A stretch of DNA of 64,000 bases from JAGVPT01 sp035505655. Its GTDB lineage: Bacteria > Bacteroidota > Ignavibacteria > UBA10030 > UBA8401. This document shows, piece after piece, positions 53,982 through 63,368 of the stretch. Each line of letters opens with the position of its first letter. Position 1 is the first letter of the stretch. The position numbers were made by a program, and so were the translations under genes. The stretch lies in contig DATJQP010000099.1 in assembly GCA_035505655.1 (NCBI GenBank), forward strand, positions 62,001-126,000, given 5' to 3'. Below the pieces are notes generated by a model. It was not told the origin of the DNA. It did no database searches and saw nothing but the letters and a program-made list of their open reading frames with translations.

Positions 53982-55222
53982 GACGACCGATGAAACGTGC
54001 AGGTCTCCTTCTCGCATTCCTTCTGATCCTCCCCGCCGGCGGCCGGGCCGGAGAGCAGGATATCAAGAAAAAGGAGAAGGCGCTTGAACAGCTCCGGAAG
54101 GAGATCGACGATTACGAGCAGCGCATCGAGCAGAGTGAAAAGAGGGAAAAGGCAACGCTGGATCGCCTCGACAACTACGAGAAGCAGAGCAACCTCGTCC
54201 GCGCCCTCCTTTCGGATCTCGTCGATGAGGAAGAGCAGCTCCAGGCTTCGATCGCACTTGCTTCGGACAACATCGCTTTTCTGGAAAAACAGATTGGCTT
54301 CCTGAAATTCCACTACGCGAAGTACGTCACCGAGGTCTACAAATTCGGCAGAGTCTACGACCTCGAAACGCTCCTCTCCTCGAACTCCATCAACCAGCTC
54401 TACATTCGCATCGAATACCTGAAGCGGTTCTCCGAGCAGCGGAAAAGGGACCTCGAGAAAATACAGGACAAGCGTGCGCTCCTCGAGACCGAGAAGTCCG
54501 AACTTCAGGAGAAACTCGATGAACAGCAGGATGTCATCGCAAGCAAGGAACGGGAGGACAAGTTCCTCCAGGTAAAGAAGAAGAGGCGGAGCGAGACGCT
54601 CAAGGCGATCAGAAAAGACAAGGCTCAGATGAAGAAGGAGCTTGTCCGGAAGACGGAGGCGGCGGAAGAGCTCGAGAACCTGATCTCCGACCTCATCGAG
54701 AAGGAGCGGATCAGGAAAGAACGCGAAGCGGAGCTCGCCCGGCAGCGTGCCGCGGAGCGCGAGCGGTTGAAGCTCAAGGAAGTGGAGGAGACGCCGGCGG
54801 AAACCGGCCCGTCGTTTCAGTCGCTGAAAGGGAAGCTCCCATGGCCCGTCTCGGCCGGGGAGATCGTCGCTCATTTCGGAAACCACATCCACCCCGTTCT
54901 CAAGACGGTGACACAAAATACCGGTATCGATATCTCGATCAGGACGGGAAGTCCGGTGAAGAGCGTTGCGGACGGAGAAGTCGCGATGATTCACTGGCTC
55001 CCCTCGTACGGCAACCTCGTCATCCTTCGCCATGCGGGAGGTTTCCATACTGTCTACGCGCATCTTTCCGACATCACGGTGACGGAGGGTGAAAAGATCT
55101 CGAAGGGGACGGAGATCGGTCGAAGCGGGGATTCCGTTTCGGGAAGCGTTCTTCACTTCGAAGTCTGGAAAGAGCGGGAGAAACAGAATCCCGAATCGTG
55201 GCTGAGCCGCCGGCACCGTTAG
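53978..55222 (+). CDS. envC: EnvC-like murein hydrolase activator with degenerate LytM domain
   Basis: A 414-residue exported protein. A signal peptide (about 1-24) is followed by a long coiled coil (about 25-265, heptad-rich Lys/Glu) and a C-terminal M23/LytM domain (about 288-405). Of the LytM zinc and catalytic residues, the first ligand His is Asn314 (NTGIDI) and the first His of the HxH motif is Val391 (VLHFEV), while Asp318, His361 and His393 remain. It therefore probably activates amidases rather than cutting peptidoglycan itself, as EnvC does. It is the last gene of the TPR-DUF4292-envC operon, with a 4 bp overlap upstream. Confidence 0.9.
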   Translation: MRRPMKRAGLLLAFLLILPAGGRAGEQDIKKKEKALEQLRKEIDDYEQRIEQSEKREKATLDRLDNYEKQSNLVRALLSDLVDEEEQLQASIALASDNIAFLEKQIGFLKFHYAKYVTEVYKFGRVYDLETLLSSNSINQLYIRIEYLKRFSEQRKRDLEKIQDKRALLETEKSELQEKLDEQQDVIASKEREDKFLQVKKKRRSETLKAIRKDKAQMKKELVRKTEAAEELENLISDLIEKERIRKEREAELARQRAAERERLKLKEVEETPAETGPSFQSLKGKLPWPVSAGEIVAHFGNHIHPVLKTVTQNTGIDISIRTGSPVKSVADGEVAMIHWLPSYGNLVILRHAGGFHTVYAHLSDITVTEGEKISKGTEIGRSGDSVSGSVLHFEVWKEREKQNPESWLSRRHR

Positions 55223-55389
55223 CGCACCGCAGTTTTCCTTCCAACACTATCCACAAACTTATATCTGTTATTGTAAGACCGTCGTAACACCCTCTCGCAA
55301 CGGATTGTTTGCCCCTCGGCTTCACCAGCCGCGTTGATCCCTACCAGATCGTCCATCAATGAAACGTTGACGAAAGAATTTCAACATGA

Positions 55390-55404
55390 ATGACCGTCAG
55401 TCAT
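55390..55404. promoter_or_regulatory. Upstream TetR-operator candidate
   Basis: ATGAC-CGTCA-GTCAT: 5 bp inverted arms with 5 bp centre, 26 bp upstream of the tetR -35 element. The same arms recur at 55472-55486. Confidence 0.55.
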
Positions 55405-55430
55405 AATTTTCATTATTATATATTTTGTGC

Positions 55431-55459
55431 TTGACATTCCATTCTGGTTTTGCTATACT
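55431..55459 (+). promoter_or_regulatory. Near-consensus sigma-70 promoter of tetR
   Basis: TTGACA (55431-55436), 17 bp spacer, TATACT (55454-55459). This is the best -35/-10 match in the window, consistent with a promoter held in check by a repressor. Confidence 0.8.
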
Positions 55460-55471
55460 TAAGTGTAATTT

Positions 55472-55486
55472 ATGACTTGAGGTCAT
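55472..55486. promoter_or_regulatory. Downstream TetR-operator candidate
   Basis: ATGAC-TTGAG-GTCAT, with the same arms as 55390-55404. It begins 12 bp after the -10 element, covering the early transcribed region, a classic repression position. Confidence 0.6.
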
Positions 55487-55506
55487 TTCCAGACATGGAG
55501 AGCTAA

Positions 55507-56178
55507 ATGGGCATTACCGAGCGGAAAGAGAGGGAGAAGGAACATCGGAGGGAAGAGATCATCGATGCGGCGCAGACGATCTTCTTTCAGAAGGGACTGC
55601 AGCTGGCGACGATGGATGAGATCGCCGAGGCCGCGGAACTGAGCAAAGGGACCCTTTACCTCTACTACAAAAGCAAAGAAGATCTCTATCTTGCCGTCCT
55701 TGCGCGCGGCATGGACATCCTCTACGACATGTTCAGCACCGTCGTTGCGGAGAGCGAGCCGATCGCGAAGAAGATCGCTCACCTTCTCGACGCGTACCTC
55801 AGGTACTTCAAGGAGCAGAGAAATTACTTCCGGATGTTTTTCTTCTTCGACAACCCCCAGGTTCATAAACAGGTCTCCGAAGAGATGCTTCAGGCGTGCG
55901 CCACGCACAACATGAAAGTGTGGAACATCGTCATCGGACTCATCAGGGAAGGAATCGAGGAGGGAGTGATCGATCATAGTATCGACCCAAAGCAGGCGGC
56001 CGTCATCCTCTGGGCGAGCTCCAGCGGGCTCATGCGACAGATGGACCGCGAGGATCACTACTGGAGCGATGTCATGGGAGTGAATCTCGAAGAAGCGCTC
56101 CGGCGAGCCAATGCGATGATTCTCGCGTCGATGATGACCGAAGGCGCAAAGACACAGTTTCGTGAAGCAGTCGTGTAG
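55507..56178 (+). CDS. TetR/AcrR-family transcriptional regulator
   Basis: A 223-residue repressor-type protein. The N-terminal TetR helix-turn-helix lies at about 15-62 (REEIIDAAQTIFFQKGLQLATMDEIAEAAELSKGT, LYLYYKSKEDLY, split motif). The rest is the helical ligand-binding domain. It is followed on the same strand by a complete tripartite RND efflux set, so it probably represses that operon and itself through the two ATGAC-GTCAT palindromes around its promoter. The ATG follows GGAGA at 5 nt. The inducer is unknown, though the family usually senses lipophilic compounds. Confidence 0.93.
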   Translation: MGITERKEREKEHRREEIIDAAQTIFFQKGLQLATMDEIAEAAELSKGTLYLYYKSKEDLYLAVLARGMDILYDMFSTVVAESEPIAKKIAHLLDAYLRYFKEQRNYFRMFFFFDNPQVHKQVSEEMLQACATHNMKVWNIVIGLIREGIEEGVIDHSIDPKQAAVILWASSSGLMRQMDREDHYWSDVMGVNLEEALRRANAMILASMMTEGAKTQFREAVV

Positions 56179-56287
56179 TTCCCCCCTGGTTTCAACGCCG
56201 ACACTCGCGTTACAATATTTTTGACCGTACAACGTCTCGCTGTTGTAGAACGGCAGCGTGTATTCTCTATGAAGAGAGGGATCACCA

Positions 56288-57613
56288 ATGAGACTCGGAA
56301 GAACTGTATTTATTTTCATCGCAGGACTCGTCGCGACGGGGCAGGCGTTTGCTCAGCAGAAGCTTCCGCTGACGCTTGACGATGCGATTCAAATAGGACT
56401 CGAGAAGAGCAAGGGGATTCATGCATCGCTCATGAGAGTCCAATACGCCGACGCGAGGTCGAGCGAAGCCAGCTCGCTTCTGCTTCCCTCCGTGAAATTC
56501 AACGGGACATACTCCCGGCTGAGCGACATCCCGCCGGCGCAGGTCTCGCTCTATCCTCTTTTTCCGGACCCGATCACCCTTTCGCCGACGGTGCTCAACA
56601 ACTATAACCTTCGCCTCACCGTGCAGCAGCCGATCTTTACCGGATTCAAGCTTCAGAAAAATGCCGACCTCGCGGAGTATTCCGCGGATGCAACCCAGAA
56701 GGATTTCGAGAAAGACAGAAGCGATCTCGTCTTCAACGTCAAGAGCGCGTACTGGAACCTCTCTCAGACCCTCGAGCTTCAGAAGGTTGTCGATGAAAAC
56801 GTGCAGCAGATGGAGGCGCACCTCAAAGACGTCCAGAGCTGGCAGGGGCAGGGAATGATCACCGTCAACGACGTCCTCAAGGTGCAGGTGCAGTTGTCGG
56901 ATGCAAAACTGCGACAGATCGACGCGAGGAGCAACGTCCAGCTCGCGAGAATCAGTTTCAACAGCCTCATCGGGCTTCCGCTCGACACCGAGGTGGAGCC
57001 GACGACGTCGATCAGGCATACGCCGCGCTCTTTCCCGGACCTCCCGGATCTTGCCCGTGAAGCGATGGAGCACCGGCCGGAGCTGCAGTCGATGGAGCTG
57101 AAGGTGAAAGCGGGAGATGCCGCGGTCGCGATCGCCCAGGCCGGCTGGTATCCGCAGGTCTACCTCGTCGGGAATTACTACTCATCGCGCCCGAACCAAC
57201 GAATCTTCCCGACTGAGGATGCATTCAAGGACACATGGGACGTGGGGCTCGGGGTCTCGTTCGATATCTGGAACTGGGGAACGACGATCCACCAGACCGA
57301 CCAGGCACAGGCTCAGCTCTCCGAAGCCAGAGACGGTCTCGCGGAGCTCAGGGACGGCGTCACCCTCGACGTCACACGAAATTATCTGAACCTCCACAGG
57401 GCAAAGGAGCGCATCGACGTTGCGCAGACCGAGGTAAGTCAGGCGGAGGAGAATTATCGCGTCACGGATGCCAAGTTCAAGCAGGGACTCGCGCTCAACA
57501 CCGACCTCCTCGACGCCGAGGTGGCTCTGCTCCAGGCCAAAACAAACTATACACAGTCGCTCGTCGACTACGAGGTGGCGGAAGCCGGACTTGAGCGGGC
57601 CATCGGAGAGTAA
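56288..57613 (+). CDS. TolC-family outer-membrane efflux protein
   Basis: A 441-residue exported protein (signal peptide about 1-23, ending AFA) with two copies of the outer-membrane efflux domain. Typical signs are LTLDDAIQIGLEKS, LRLTVQQPIFTGFK, NVKSAYWNLSQTLELQ and the repeat AKFKQGLALNTDLLDAEVALLQAKTNY, split here. It forms the outer-membrane channel for the adaptor and pump encoded next. The ATG follows GAGGGA at 6 nt. The 109 bp leader between tetR and this gene has an imperfect inverted repeat (CCGTACAAC ... GTTGTAGAACGG). Confidence 0.93.
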   Translation: MRLGRTVFIFIAGLVATGQAFAQQKLPLTLDDAIQIGLEKSKGIHASLMRVQYADARSSEASSLLLPSVKFNGTYSRLSDIPPAQVSLYPLFPDPITLSPTVLNNYNLRLTVQQPIFTGFKLQKNADLAEYSADATQKDFEKDRSDLVFNVKSAYWNLSQTLELQKVVDENVQQMEAHLKDVQSWQGQGMITVNDVLKVQVQLSDAKLRQIDARSNVQLARISFNSLIGLPLDTEVEPTTSIRHTPRSFPDLPDLAREAMEHRPELQSMELKVKAGDAAVAIAQAGWYPQVYLVGNYYSSRPNQRIFPTEDAFKDTWDVGLGVSFDIWNWGTTIHQTDQAQAQLSEARDGLAELRDGVTLDVTRNYLNLHRAKERIDVAQTEVSQAEENYRVTDAKFKQGLALNTDLLDAEVALLQAKTNYTQSLVDYEVAEAGLERAIGE

Positions 57614-57654
57614 AATCGTTTTTTGAACTATCACATTGATGGATGGAGATCAGC

Positions 57655-58707
57655 ATGAAGAAGAAATTGAACGTTGTCCTCGGAGTCGTCGTGGCGTTTG
57701 TCCTCGTCATCGCGGTGTTGCTGAACAACAGATCGAAGATGCAGGCGAGCGCGAGGAACGACGTCGTGAAGTTTCTGCCGGTCACCCTCGTCCCGGTCCA
57801 GAAGGAGCAACTCTCCGAGAGCCTGACGCTCACGGGGACGATTGCCGCGAACAACGACGTTGCCGTTCTGTCGGAGACCGATGGAAGGGTGACGAAGGTG
57901 AAGGTGGAAGTCGGTGACAGGGTGAAAGCGGGCGATGTCCTTGTCCAGGTCGATGACGAACTCAAAGAAGCCGCGTACGCCTCGGCCGAAGTGAACTATG
58001 ACAAGATGAAGAAGGATCTGGAGCGGTACCAGAAGATGATCAAGGAGGGCTCTGTCTCCGACGCCCAGCTCGAGGGGGCGAGACTCGCCGAGAAATCGGC
58101 GGAGACACAGTATATCGTCGCGCGACGGCAATTCAACGACACGCGCATCAAAACCCCCATCTCCGGGATCGTCACCTCCCGAGCCGTCGACGTGGGGACG
58201 ACCCTGCAAAAAAACAACCTCGTCGCAAACGTCGTCGACATCTCGACGCTGAAGGTAAAGCTCAATGTGGCGGAAGACGACGTCTTCAAGCTGAGCGTCG
58301 GCGATCCGGTGGAGATCTCGACCGACATTTATCCGGGAGTGACGTTCAAGGGGACGATCGAGACGATCAGCGCGAAGGGAGACGATCAGCACACCTACCC
58401 GGTGCAGATCAGGCTGGCGAACAGCGCCGAGCATCCGCTCAAGGCCGGAATGTTCGCGGGGGTTTCGTTCAACGCCGTCAACCCCGCGAAAGGGCTCGCG
58501 ATCCCGCGCGAAACGCTTCTCGGCAGCGCGAAGCATGCACAGGTCTACGTCGTTGACGGCGGCATCGCGCATCTCCGGGACATCGTCGTTGGAGCCGAGG
58601 TAGGGACGAATCTCCAGGTCCTCTCGGGACTCCGCGATGGAGAGCAGGTGGTGCTGAGCGGTCAGAACAACCTGAAAGACAACGTCGCAGTGACGGTCGT
58701 GAAGTGA
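57655..58707 (+). CDS. RND efflux membrane-fusion (adaptor) protein
   Basis: A 350-residue periplasmic adaptor of the HlyD/AcrA type. An N-terminal membrane anchor (about 6-23) precedes a barrel-sandwich lipoyl-like domain (TIAANNDVAVLSETDGRV, VKAGDVLVQVDDE), an alpha-helical hairpin (about 105-145) and the second lipoyl half (TRIKTPISGIV). A beta-barrel and membrane-proximal domain follow (LAIPRETLLG). The frame also has an ATG at 57643; I prefer 57655 because of GGAGA at 5 nt and a better MKKK start. It lies between the TolC-like gene (41 bp) and the RND pump (34 bp). Confidence 0.92.
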   Translation: MKKKLNVVLGVVVAFVLVIAVLLNNRSKMQASARNDVVKFLPVTLVPVQKEQLSESLTLTGTIAANNDVAVLSETDGRVTKVKVEVGDRVKAGDVLVQVDDELKEAAYASAEVNYDKMKKDLERYQKMIKEGSVSDAQLEGARLAEKSAETQYIVARRQFNDTRIKTPISGIVTSRAVDVGTTLQKNNLVANVVDISTLKVKLNVAEDDVFKLSVGDPVEISTDIYPGVTFKGTIETISAKGDDQHTYPVQIRLANSAEHPLKAGMFAGVSFNAVNPAKGLAIPRETLLGSAKHAQVYVVDGGIAHLRDIVVGAEVGTNLQVLSGLRDGEQVVLSGQNNLKDNVAVTVVK

Positions 58708-58741
58708 TGAAGACGGACCCAACGATATCCGGAGAAAAGCA

Positions 58742-61700
58742 ATGACACTGACAGAACTGTCCATCAAACGCCCGTCTCTCATCGTCGTGATCTTCGCGGC
58801 GCTCGGAGTGCTCGGTCTTTATTCGTACAGCCAGCTCAAATACGAGCTCCTGCCGAAGATCTCCTCCCCGTACGTGACGATCACGACCCTCTATCCCGGA
58901 GCATCGCCGAACGAAGTGCAGACCTCTCTGACGAAAGTGATCGAAGACGCGGTTTCGGGGATCGACAAGGTTTCGGCCGTCTACGCCACGTCATCGGAGG
59001 GAGTTTCCTTCGTCAACATCGAGTTTCTCCAGTCCGCCGATGTGAACATCGCCCTCCAGGATGTCCAGCGGAAAATCAACGAGGTGGCGTTCAATTTCCC
59101 CGACGGGGCAAAGACGCCCACCGTGACAAAGTTCGCACTCGACGAACTTCCCGTCCTCCGCATGGGAGCGACGAGCTCGATGCCGAGCCGCGATTTTTAC
59201 CAGCTCCTGAAAGACAGAGTGCAGCCGAGCCTCTCGAAAGTGCCGGGAGTTGCGCAGATCACTCTCGTCGGAGGGGACGAACGGGAAATCCGGATCAATG
59301 TCGATGCACAGAAACTGCGGTCGTACGGGCTGTCGATCCTCCAGGTCGTTCAGGCGGTGAAGGCATCGAACCTCGACTTCCCGACGGGGAAGGTGGAAGA
59401 AGGTGCGACCCAGTACATCGTCCGCATCGCGGGCAAATTCGCGACCGTCGACGACGTGCGGAGACTTGTCATCGCGCAATCGAAGCAGGGGGGCGATGTC
59501 ACGCTCGCCGATGTCGCCGAGGTGCAGGACGGCCAGAAGGATTACACGACACTGAGCCGGATCAACGGCATCACCTCCGTCGGACTCCTCATCCAGAAAC
59601 AGAACGACGCCAACGCCGTCGAGGTAAGCGAGGCGGTCAGGTCCGAGCTGCCGAAGATCGAGAAGGAATACAAGGACATCAACCTCAAGTTCACGATAGC
59701 GCAGGACGGCTCGACCTTCACGAAAGACGCCGCGAATGCCGTGAAGCACGACCTCACGCTGGCAATTTTCCTCGTTGCCCTTGTCATGCTCGGGTTTCTC
59801 CACAGCATCCGCAATTCGATCATTGTCATGATCGCAATACCGGCTTCGATGATCTCGACCTTTATCGGCATGTATGTCTTCGGGATGTCCCTGAACCTCA
59901 TGACGCTTCTCGGATTATCACTCGTCGTCGGGATCCTCGTCGACGACTCAATCGTCGTTCTTGAAAACATTTACCGGCATCTCGAGCACGGTGAGGAAAA
60001 GCGATCGGCAGCGCTCAAGGGAAGGAATGAAATCGGCTTCGCGGCCCTTTCCATCACCCTTGTCGACGTCGTCGTCTTCCTTCCCCTTTCGCTTGTCTCC
60101 GGTCTCGTCGGCAACATCATGAGGGAATTCGCCCTCACGGTCGTCTTTTCGACTCTCATGTCGCTCTTCGTCTCCTTCACGGTCACGCCTCTTCTCGCGT
60201 CGCGCTTTGCCAAGCTCGAACGATTGACGGACGGGACCCTCCTCGGAAAATTTGCGGTCTGGTTCGAGCGGATGTTCAGGAAACTCTCGGAGGAATATGC
60301 GAAAGTGCTCCGCTGGAGCCTCCGCCACCGGCTCAGGATCCTTTTCCTGGCGGGAGGACTTTTCATCGCCGCGCTCGCCCTCGTCCCCCTCGGGTTCATC
60401 GGGTCCGAGTTTATCGCCGTCGCGGACCGGGGAGAATTCACGGTGACCCTCGAGCTTCCCCCCGGCTCGACCTTCGACAACACGAACTACATGACGCAAA
60501 GGGTGGAAAAGATCATCTCGGAGCTGCCCGAAGTCCAGCGGATGTTCGTCAATGTCGGGGCATCGAGCGAAGGGCTCCTCGGCCAGACGTCGAACAACAC
60601 GTCGGAGCTCAACGTGACGCTTGTGCCGCGTGACCAGCGCTCGCGCTCGACGGATGATGTGGCGGCGGAGATCAAAGCGAAGACGAGCGGCATTCCCGGA
60701 GTCACTGTGCGGGTGAACCCGATCGGAATTTTCGGTACGGCGAATCAAACGCCGATCCAGCTTGTGGTGAGCGGAACGGACTATGACGAGGTACGTGCCG
60801 CGGCGGCAAAAATCGCGGACGTCATGAAAACGATCCCGGGTACCGCCGATGTCCGTCTCTCGTCGGAAGACGGAAAACCCGAAACGAGAGTTGAGATCGA
60901 TCGCCAGAGGATGGCGGCCCTTGGCCTTACTCTTGCGGATGTCGGATCGACGCTTCGCGTCGCTCTCAACGGAGACGACGACTCGAAATTCCGACAGGGA
61001 ACGACCGAGTATGACATGCGGATTGTCCTCGACAAGTTTGACCGGTCAAAAACCTCGGATGTCGGGAGCATCACGGTGTTGAACCGCAAAGGAGAGCTGG
61101 TGGAGTTGAAGCAGTTTGCGACGATCTACCAGACCACGGGGCCGACGAACCTGCAGAGACAGGACCGGAATTTCTCCGTGACGATCTTCTCGCAGGCGGT
61201 CGGCCGGCCGAGCGGAAGCATTGGCGCCGATATTCAAAAAGCCCTCGCGAAGGGACTCGTTCCCCCGGGGATGCAGGTGAGCTGGCTCGGCGACCTCAAG
61301 AATCAGACGGAGGGATTCGGAAGCCTGGGGATTGCCCTTTTCGCCGCGATTCTTTTCACGTACCTCATCATGGTGGCGCTCTATGACTCGTACGTCTATC
61401 CGTTTGTCGTCCTCTTTTCAATCCCGGTGGCGATGATCGGCGCGCTCCTCGCTCTTGCGTTGACGATGAAAGCGCTGAGCATCTTCTCGCTCCTCGGCAT
61501 CATCATGCTTGTGGGACTTGTCGGGAAGAACGCGATTCTCCTCGTCGACCGCGCGAACCAGATGAAGGAAGAAAGGAATATGCCGACGTATGAGGCCCTT
61601 CTCGAAGCCGGAGAGACGCGGCTCCGTCCGATCCTCATGACGACGGTGGCGATGGTCTTTGGGATGCTTCCGATTGCGATGAGCACGGAGGCGGGGGCGG

Positions 61701-61906
61701 AGTGGAAGTCCGGGCTCGCCTGGGCTCTCGTCGGCGGTCTGACAAGCTCGCTACTTCTGACACTCGTTCTCGTCCCGGTGATGTACACCTATGTCGACGG
61801 GCTCAGGGAGAGACTCCCCGCCCTGTTCAGGCATATCCCGGGTTTGCCGAAATTCCGGTCGAACGGTGCGAAGGTTGAGGTTCCGGTACAATTGCAGCCG
61901 GAGTGA
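58742..61906 (+). CDS. RND-family efflux pump permease (HAE1/AcrB type)
   Basis: A 1054-residue inner-membrane pump with the standard 12-helix RND layout: helix 1 at about 13-30, two large periplasmic loops (about 35-335 and 560-860) and helix clusters at about 335-540 and 870-1030. The proton-relay aspartates are present in GILVDDSIVVLENI (near 400). It also has PGASPNEV in the first porter subdomain and GKNAILLVDRANQMKEE in the second half. Together with the adaptor and TolC-like protein it should form a proton-driven exporter of lipophilic compounds. Substrate unknown. Confidence 0.96.
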   Translation: MTLTELSIKRPSLIVVIFAALGVLGLYSYSQLKYELLPKISSPYVTITTLYPGASPNEVQTSLTKVIEDAVSGIDKVSAVYATSSEGVSFVNIEFLQSADVNIALQDVQRKINEVAFNFPDGAKTPTVTKFALDELPVLRMGATSSMPSRDFYQLLKDRVQPSLSKVPGVAQITLVGGDEREIRINVDAQKLRSYGLSILQVVQAVKASNLDFPTGKVEEGATQYIVRIAGKFATVDDVRRLVIAQSKQGGDVTLADVAEVQDGQKDYTTLSRINGITSVGLLIQKQNDANAVEVSEAVRSELPKIEKEYKDINLKFTIAQDGSTFTKDAANAVKHDLTLAIFLVALVMLGFLHSIRNSIIVMIAIPASMISTFIGMYVFGMSLNLMTLLGLSLVVGILVDDSIVVLENIYRHLEHGEEKRSAALKGRNEIGFAALSITLVDVVVFLPLSLVSGLVGNIMREFALTVVFSTLMSLFVSFTVTPLLASRFAKLERLTDGTLLGKFAVWFERMFRKLSEEYAKVLRWSLRHRLRILFLAGGLFIAALALVPLGFIGSEFIAVADRGEFTVTLELPPGSTFDNTNYMTQRVEKIISELPEVQRMFVNVGASSEGLLGQTSNNTSELNVTLVPRDQRSRSTDDVAAEIKAKTSGIPGVTVRVNPIGIFGTANQTPIQLVVSGTDYDEVRAAAAKIADVMKTIPGTADVRLSSEDGKPETRVEIDRQRMAALGLTLADVGSTLRVALNGDDDSKFRQGTTEYDMRIVLDKFDRSKTSDVGSITVLNRKGELVELKQFATIYQTTGPTNLQRQDRNFSVTIFSQAVGRPSGSIGADIQKALAKGLVPPGMQVSWLGDLKNQTEGFGSLGIALFAAILFTYLIMVALYDSYVYPFVVLFSIPVAMIGALLALALTMKALSIFSLLGIIMLVGLVGKNAILLVDRANQMKEERNMPTYEALLEAGETRLRPILMTTVAMVFGMLPIAMSTEAGAEWKSGLAWALVGGLTSSLLLTLVLVPVMYTYVDGLRERLPALFRHIPGLPKFRSNGAKVEVPVQLQPE

Positions 61907-61974
61907 AGGAAAGTCATAGGTCAAGAGGTCCAAGGTTCAAGGTCCGAGATCGCAGCACATCTCTCGCGACTTTG

Positions 61975-62018
61975 GACCTCTCGACCTCTCGACCTCTCGA
62001 CCTCTCGACCTCTTGACC
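61975..62018. repeat. Octamer tandem repeat GACCTCTC, about five copies
   Basis: Units at 61975, 61983, 61991 and 61999 are perfect; the fifth (62007) ends in T instead of C, and a partial sixth follows. It lies between the convergent RND pump and esterase genes, and partly complements the nearby TCAAGAGGTCCAAGGTTCAA stretch at 61920-61939, so a hairpin can form. Confidence 0.8.
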
Positions 62019-62038
62019 TTGGACTCAGCACTCAGGAC

Positions 62039-63145
62039 TCACCATCCCATCCTCATCCTTATCTCCGCGACGAGCGCGTCGGTCATCTTTGCCATGCCTG
62101 TCACGTTCGGGTGCATGTCGCATCCCCAGTCGGTAGCGGCGAGAGATTTCCTCTCGATGCCGACAAAGAAGACGGTCTTTTCTCTCTTCCCCTTTTGCTC
62201 CCGTGCGACGACGTTCTTGATGTGGGACCAGCAGGGCTCGCCGATCATCGGCCCGCAGACGCAGAAGATCTCAACTCCCGGATAGAGCCCCTGGACACGA
62301 TGAATCAGTTGAGCATAGGCATTTTCGAAGACCGCGGAATCGGGATACGGATGGGTCGAGAAATCGTTCGTGCCAAGGTTGATGACAACAGCTTGCGGTA
62401 TCCAGGATGAAAAATCCCACTTCCTTGTCGAGTCGGCGAAGCATGTCCGGTCATAGAGACTCGGCATCGGATAGCGGGAGACTTTGTTGCTATCCCCATA
62501 GTTTCGGACAACGCCCCGGCCGGAGTATGCCACGAGCGAGTATTCCGCGTTCAGCGCACGGGAGGTCATTGCCGCGTACGACATGTTGGCGTTTTCGGTC
62601 TGTGGGCTGAAGTGGCATGTGGAACTATCCCCTTCGACGCCGTACGCGCAGGTGATCGAGTTCCCGATGAATTCAATCCGGCGGTCGGGACGCTTGTCCG
62701 GCGGGAGGAGCGTGCACCCCTTGTCGAGAACGAATCCCACAAATGTTCCTCTTCCGACGAACGTTTCGGTTCTTTTCTGGATCATGATCGTATGGGGGAT
62801 GGAGTCGACAAGACCGGATGCGACGAGGAACTCGGTCGACATTGAATCGGTGGTCAGAAGTCGCGGGGCGTGCTGATCCACCACGACGGCGTATTCGCTT
62901 GAATCGCGGAGCAGGCGCACCGAGCATTTCGACCCCTGGAACTTTGCACAGATGTAGACACCGGGCCAGTCAAAGAGGGCGTGCTTGGGGTTTGATCGGT
63001 CGAACCGTCCGAAGTACTGGATATCCGGATCGTCCGCATCGATTACACCGGTCGGCACGGGTTCGGGTTTGACTCCACTAGCGGAGCACCCGGTGATCTG
63101 AAGAAGGATGACAACGCAGGCGAAGAGTGAAAGGAATGTTTTCAT
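62039..63145 (-). CDS. SGNH/GDSL esterase lipoprotein, CE2-like
   Basis: A 368-residue exported protein. I chose the ATG at 63145, which has GAGG at 9 nt and gives a lipoprotein signal with lipobox ITGC; an in-frame TTG at 63163 is the alternative. Residues about 30-150 form a jelly-roll-like beta domain (FDWPGVYICAKFQGSKCSV), and about 155-365 an SGNH hydrolase domain. This has the nucleophile in GNSIT, the block III NLGTND, and the Asp/His pair in DWGCDMHPN. The arrangement matches carbohydrate esterase family 2 acetyl-esterases. It is probably a surface or periplasmic deacetylase of glycans. Confidence 0.87.
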   Translation of the reverse strand: MKTFLSLFACVVILLQITGCSASGVKPEPVPTGVIDADDPDIQYFGRFDRSNPKHALFDWPGVYICAKFQGSKCSVRLLRDSSEYAVVVDQHAPRLLTTDSMSTEFLVASGLVDSIPHTIMIQKRTETFVGRGTFVGFVLDKGCTLLPPDKRPDRRIEFIGNSITCAYGVEGDSSTCHFSPQTENANMSYAAMTSRALNAEYSLVAYSGRGVVRNYGDSNKVSRYPMPSLYDRTCFADSTRKWDFSSWIPQAVVINLGTNDFSTHPYPDSAVFENAYAQLIHRVQGLYPGVEIFCVCGPMIGEPCWSHIKNVVAREQKGKREKTVFFVGIERKSLAATDWGCDMHPNVTGMAKMTDALVAEIRMRMGW

Positions 63146-63245
63146 ACGGGTCGACCTCGGCAAAGGTGGAACGATGTTGATGGCTCTGCGACATACGCGG
63201 ATTCATCACGGGTATCAAGATTGAACTACCGCCCCGCGGCGTTCC

Positions 63246-63274
63246 TTGACAACCCTTCTATTTATCAGTACTTT
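63246..63274 (+). promoter_or_regulatory. Sigma-70-like promoter of lon
   Basis: TTGACA (63246-63251), 17 bp spacer, TACTTT (63269-63274), giving a leader of about 88 nt. No CIRCE-type inverted repeat is seen. Confidence 0.5.
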
Positions 63275-63368
63275 CGTTTACGCGACAGGACTTCCCCCAC
63301 TTCCACGAGGAATCTCTCCCCGTTTTTTGTGTTTGTACCTATTGTGAACAAGAAGAACGTTTATTTCC

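Noticed and set aside
61920..62038. CRISPR-like array
   Set aside because: Repeat units are contiguous octamers without spacers.
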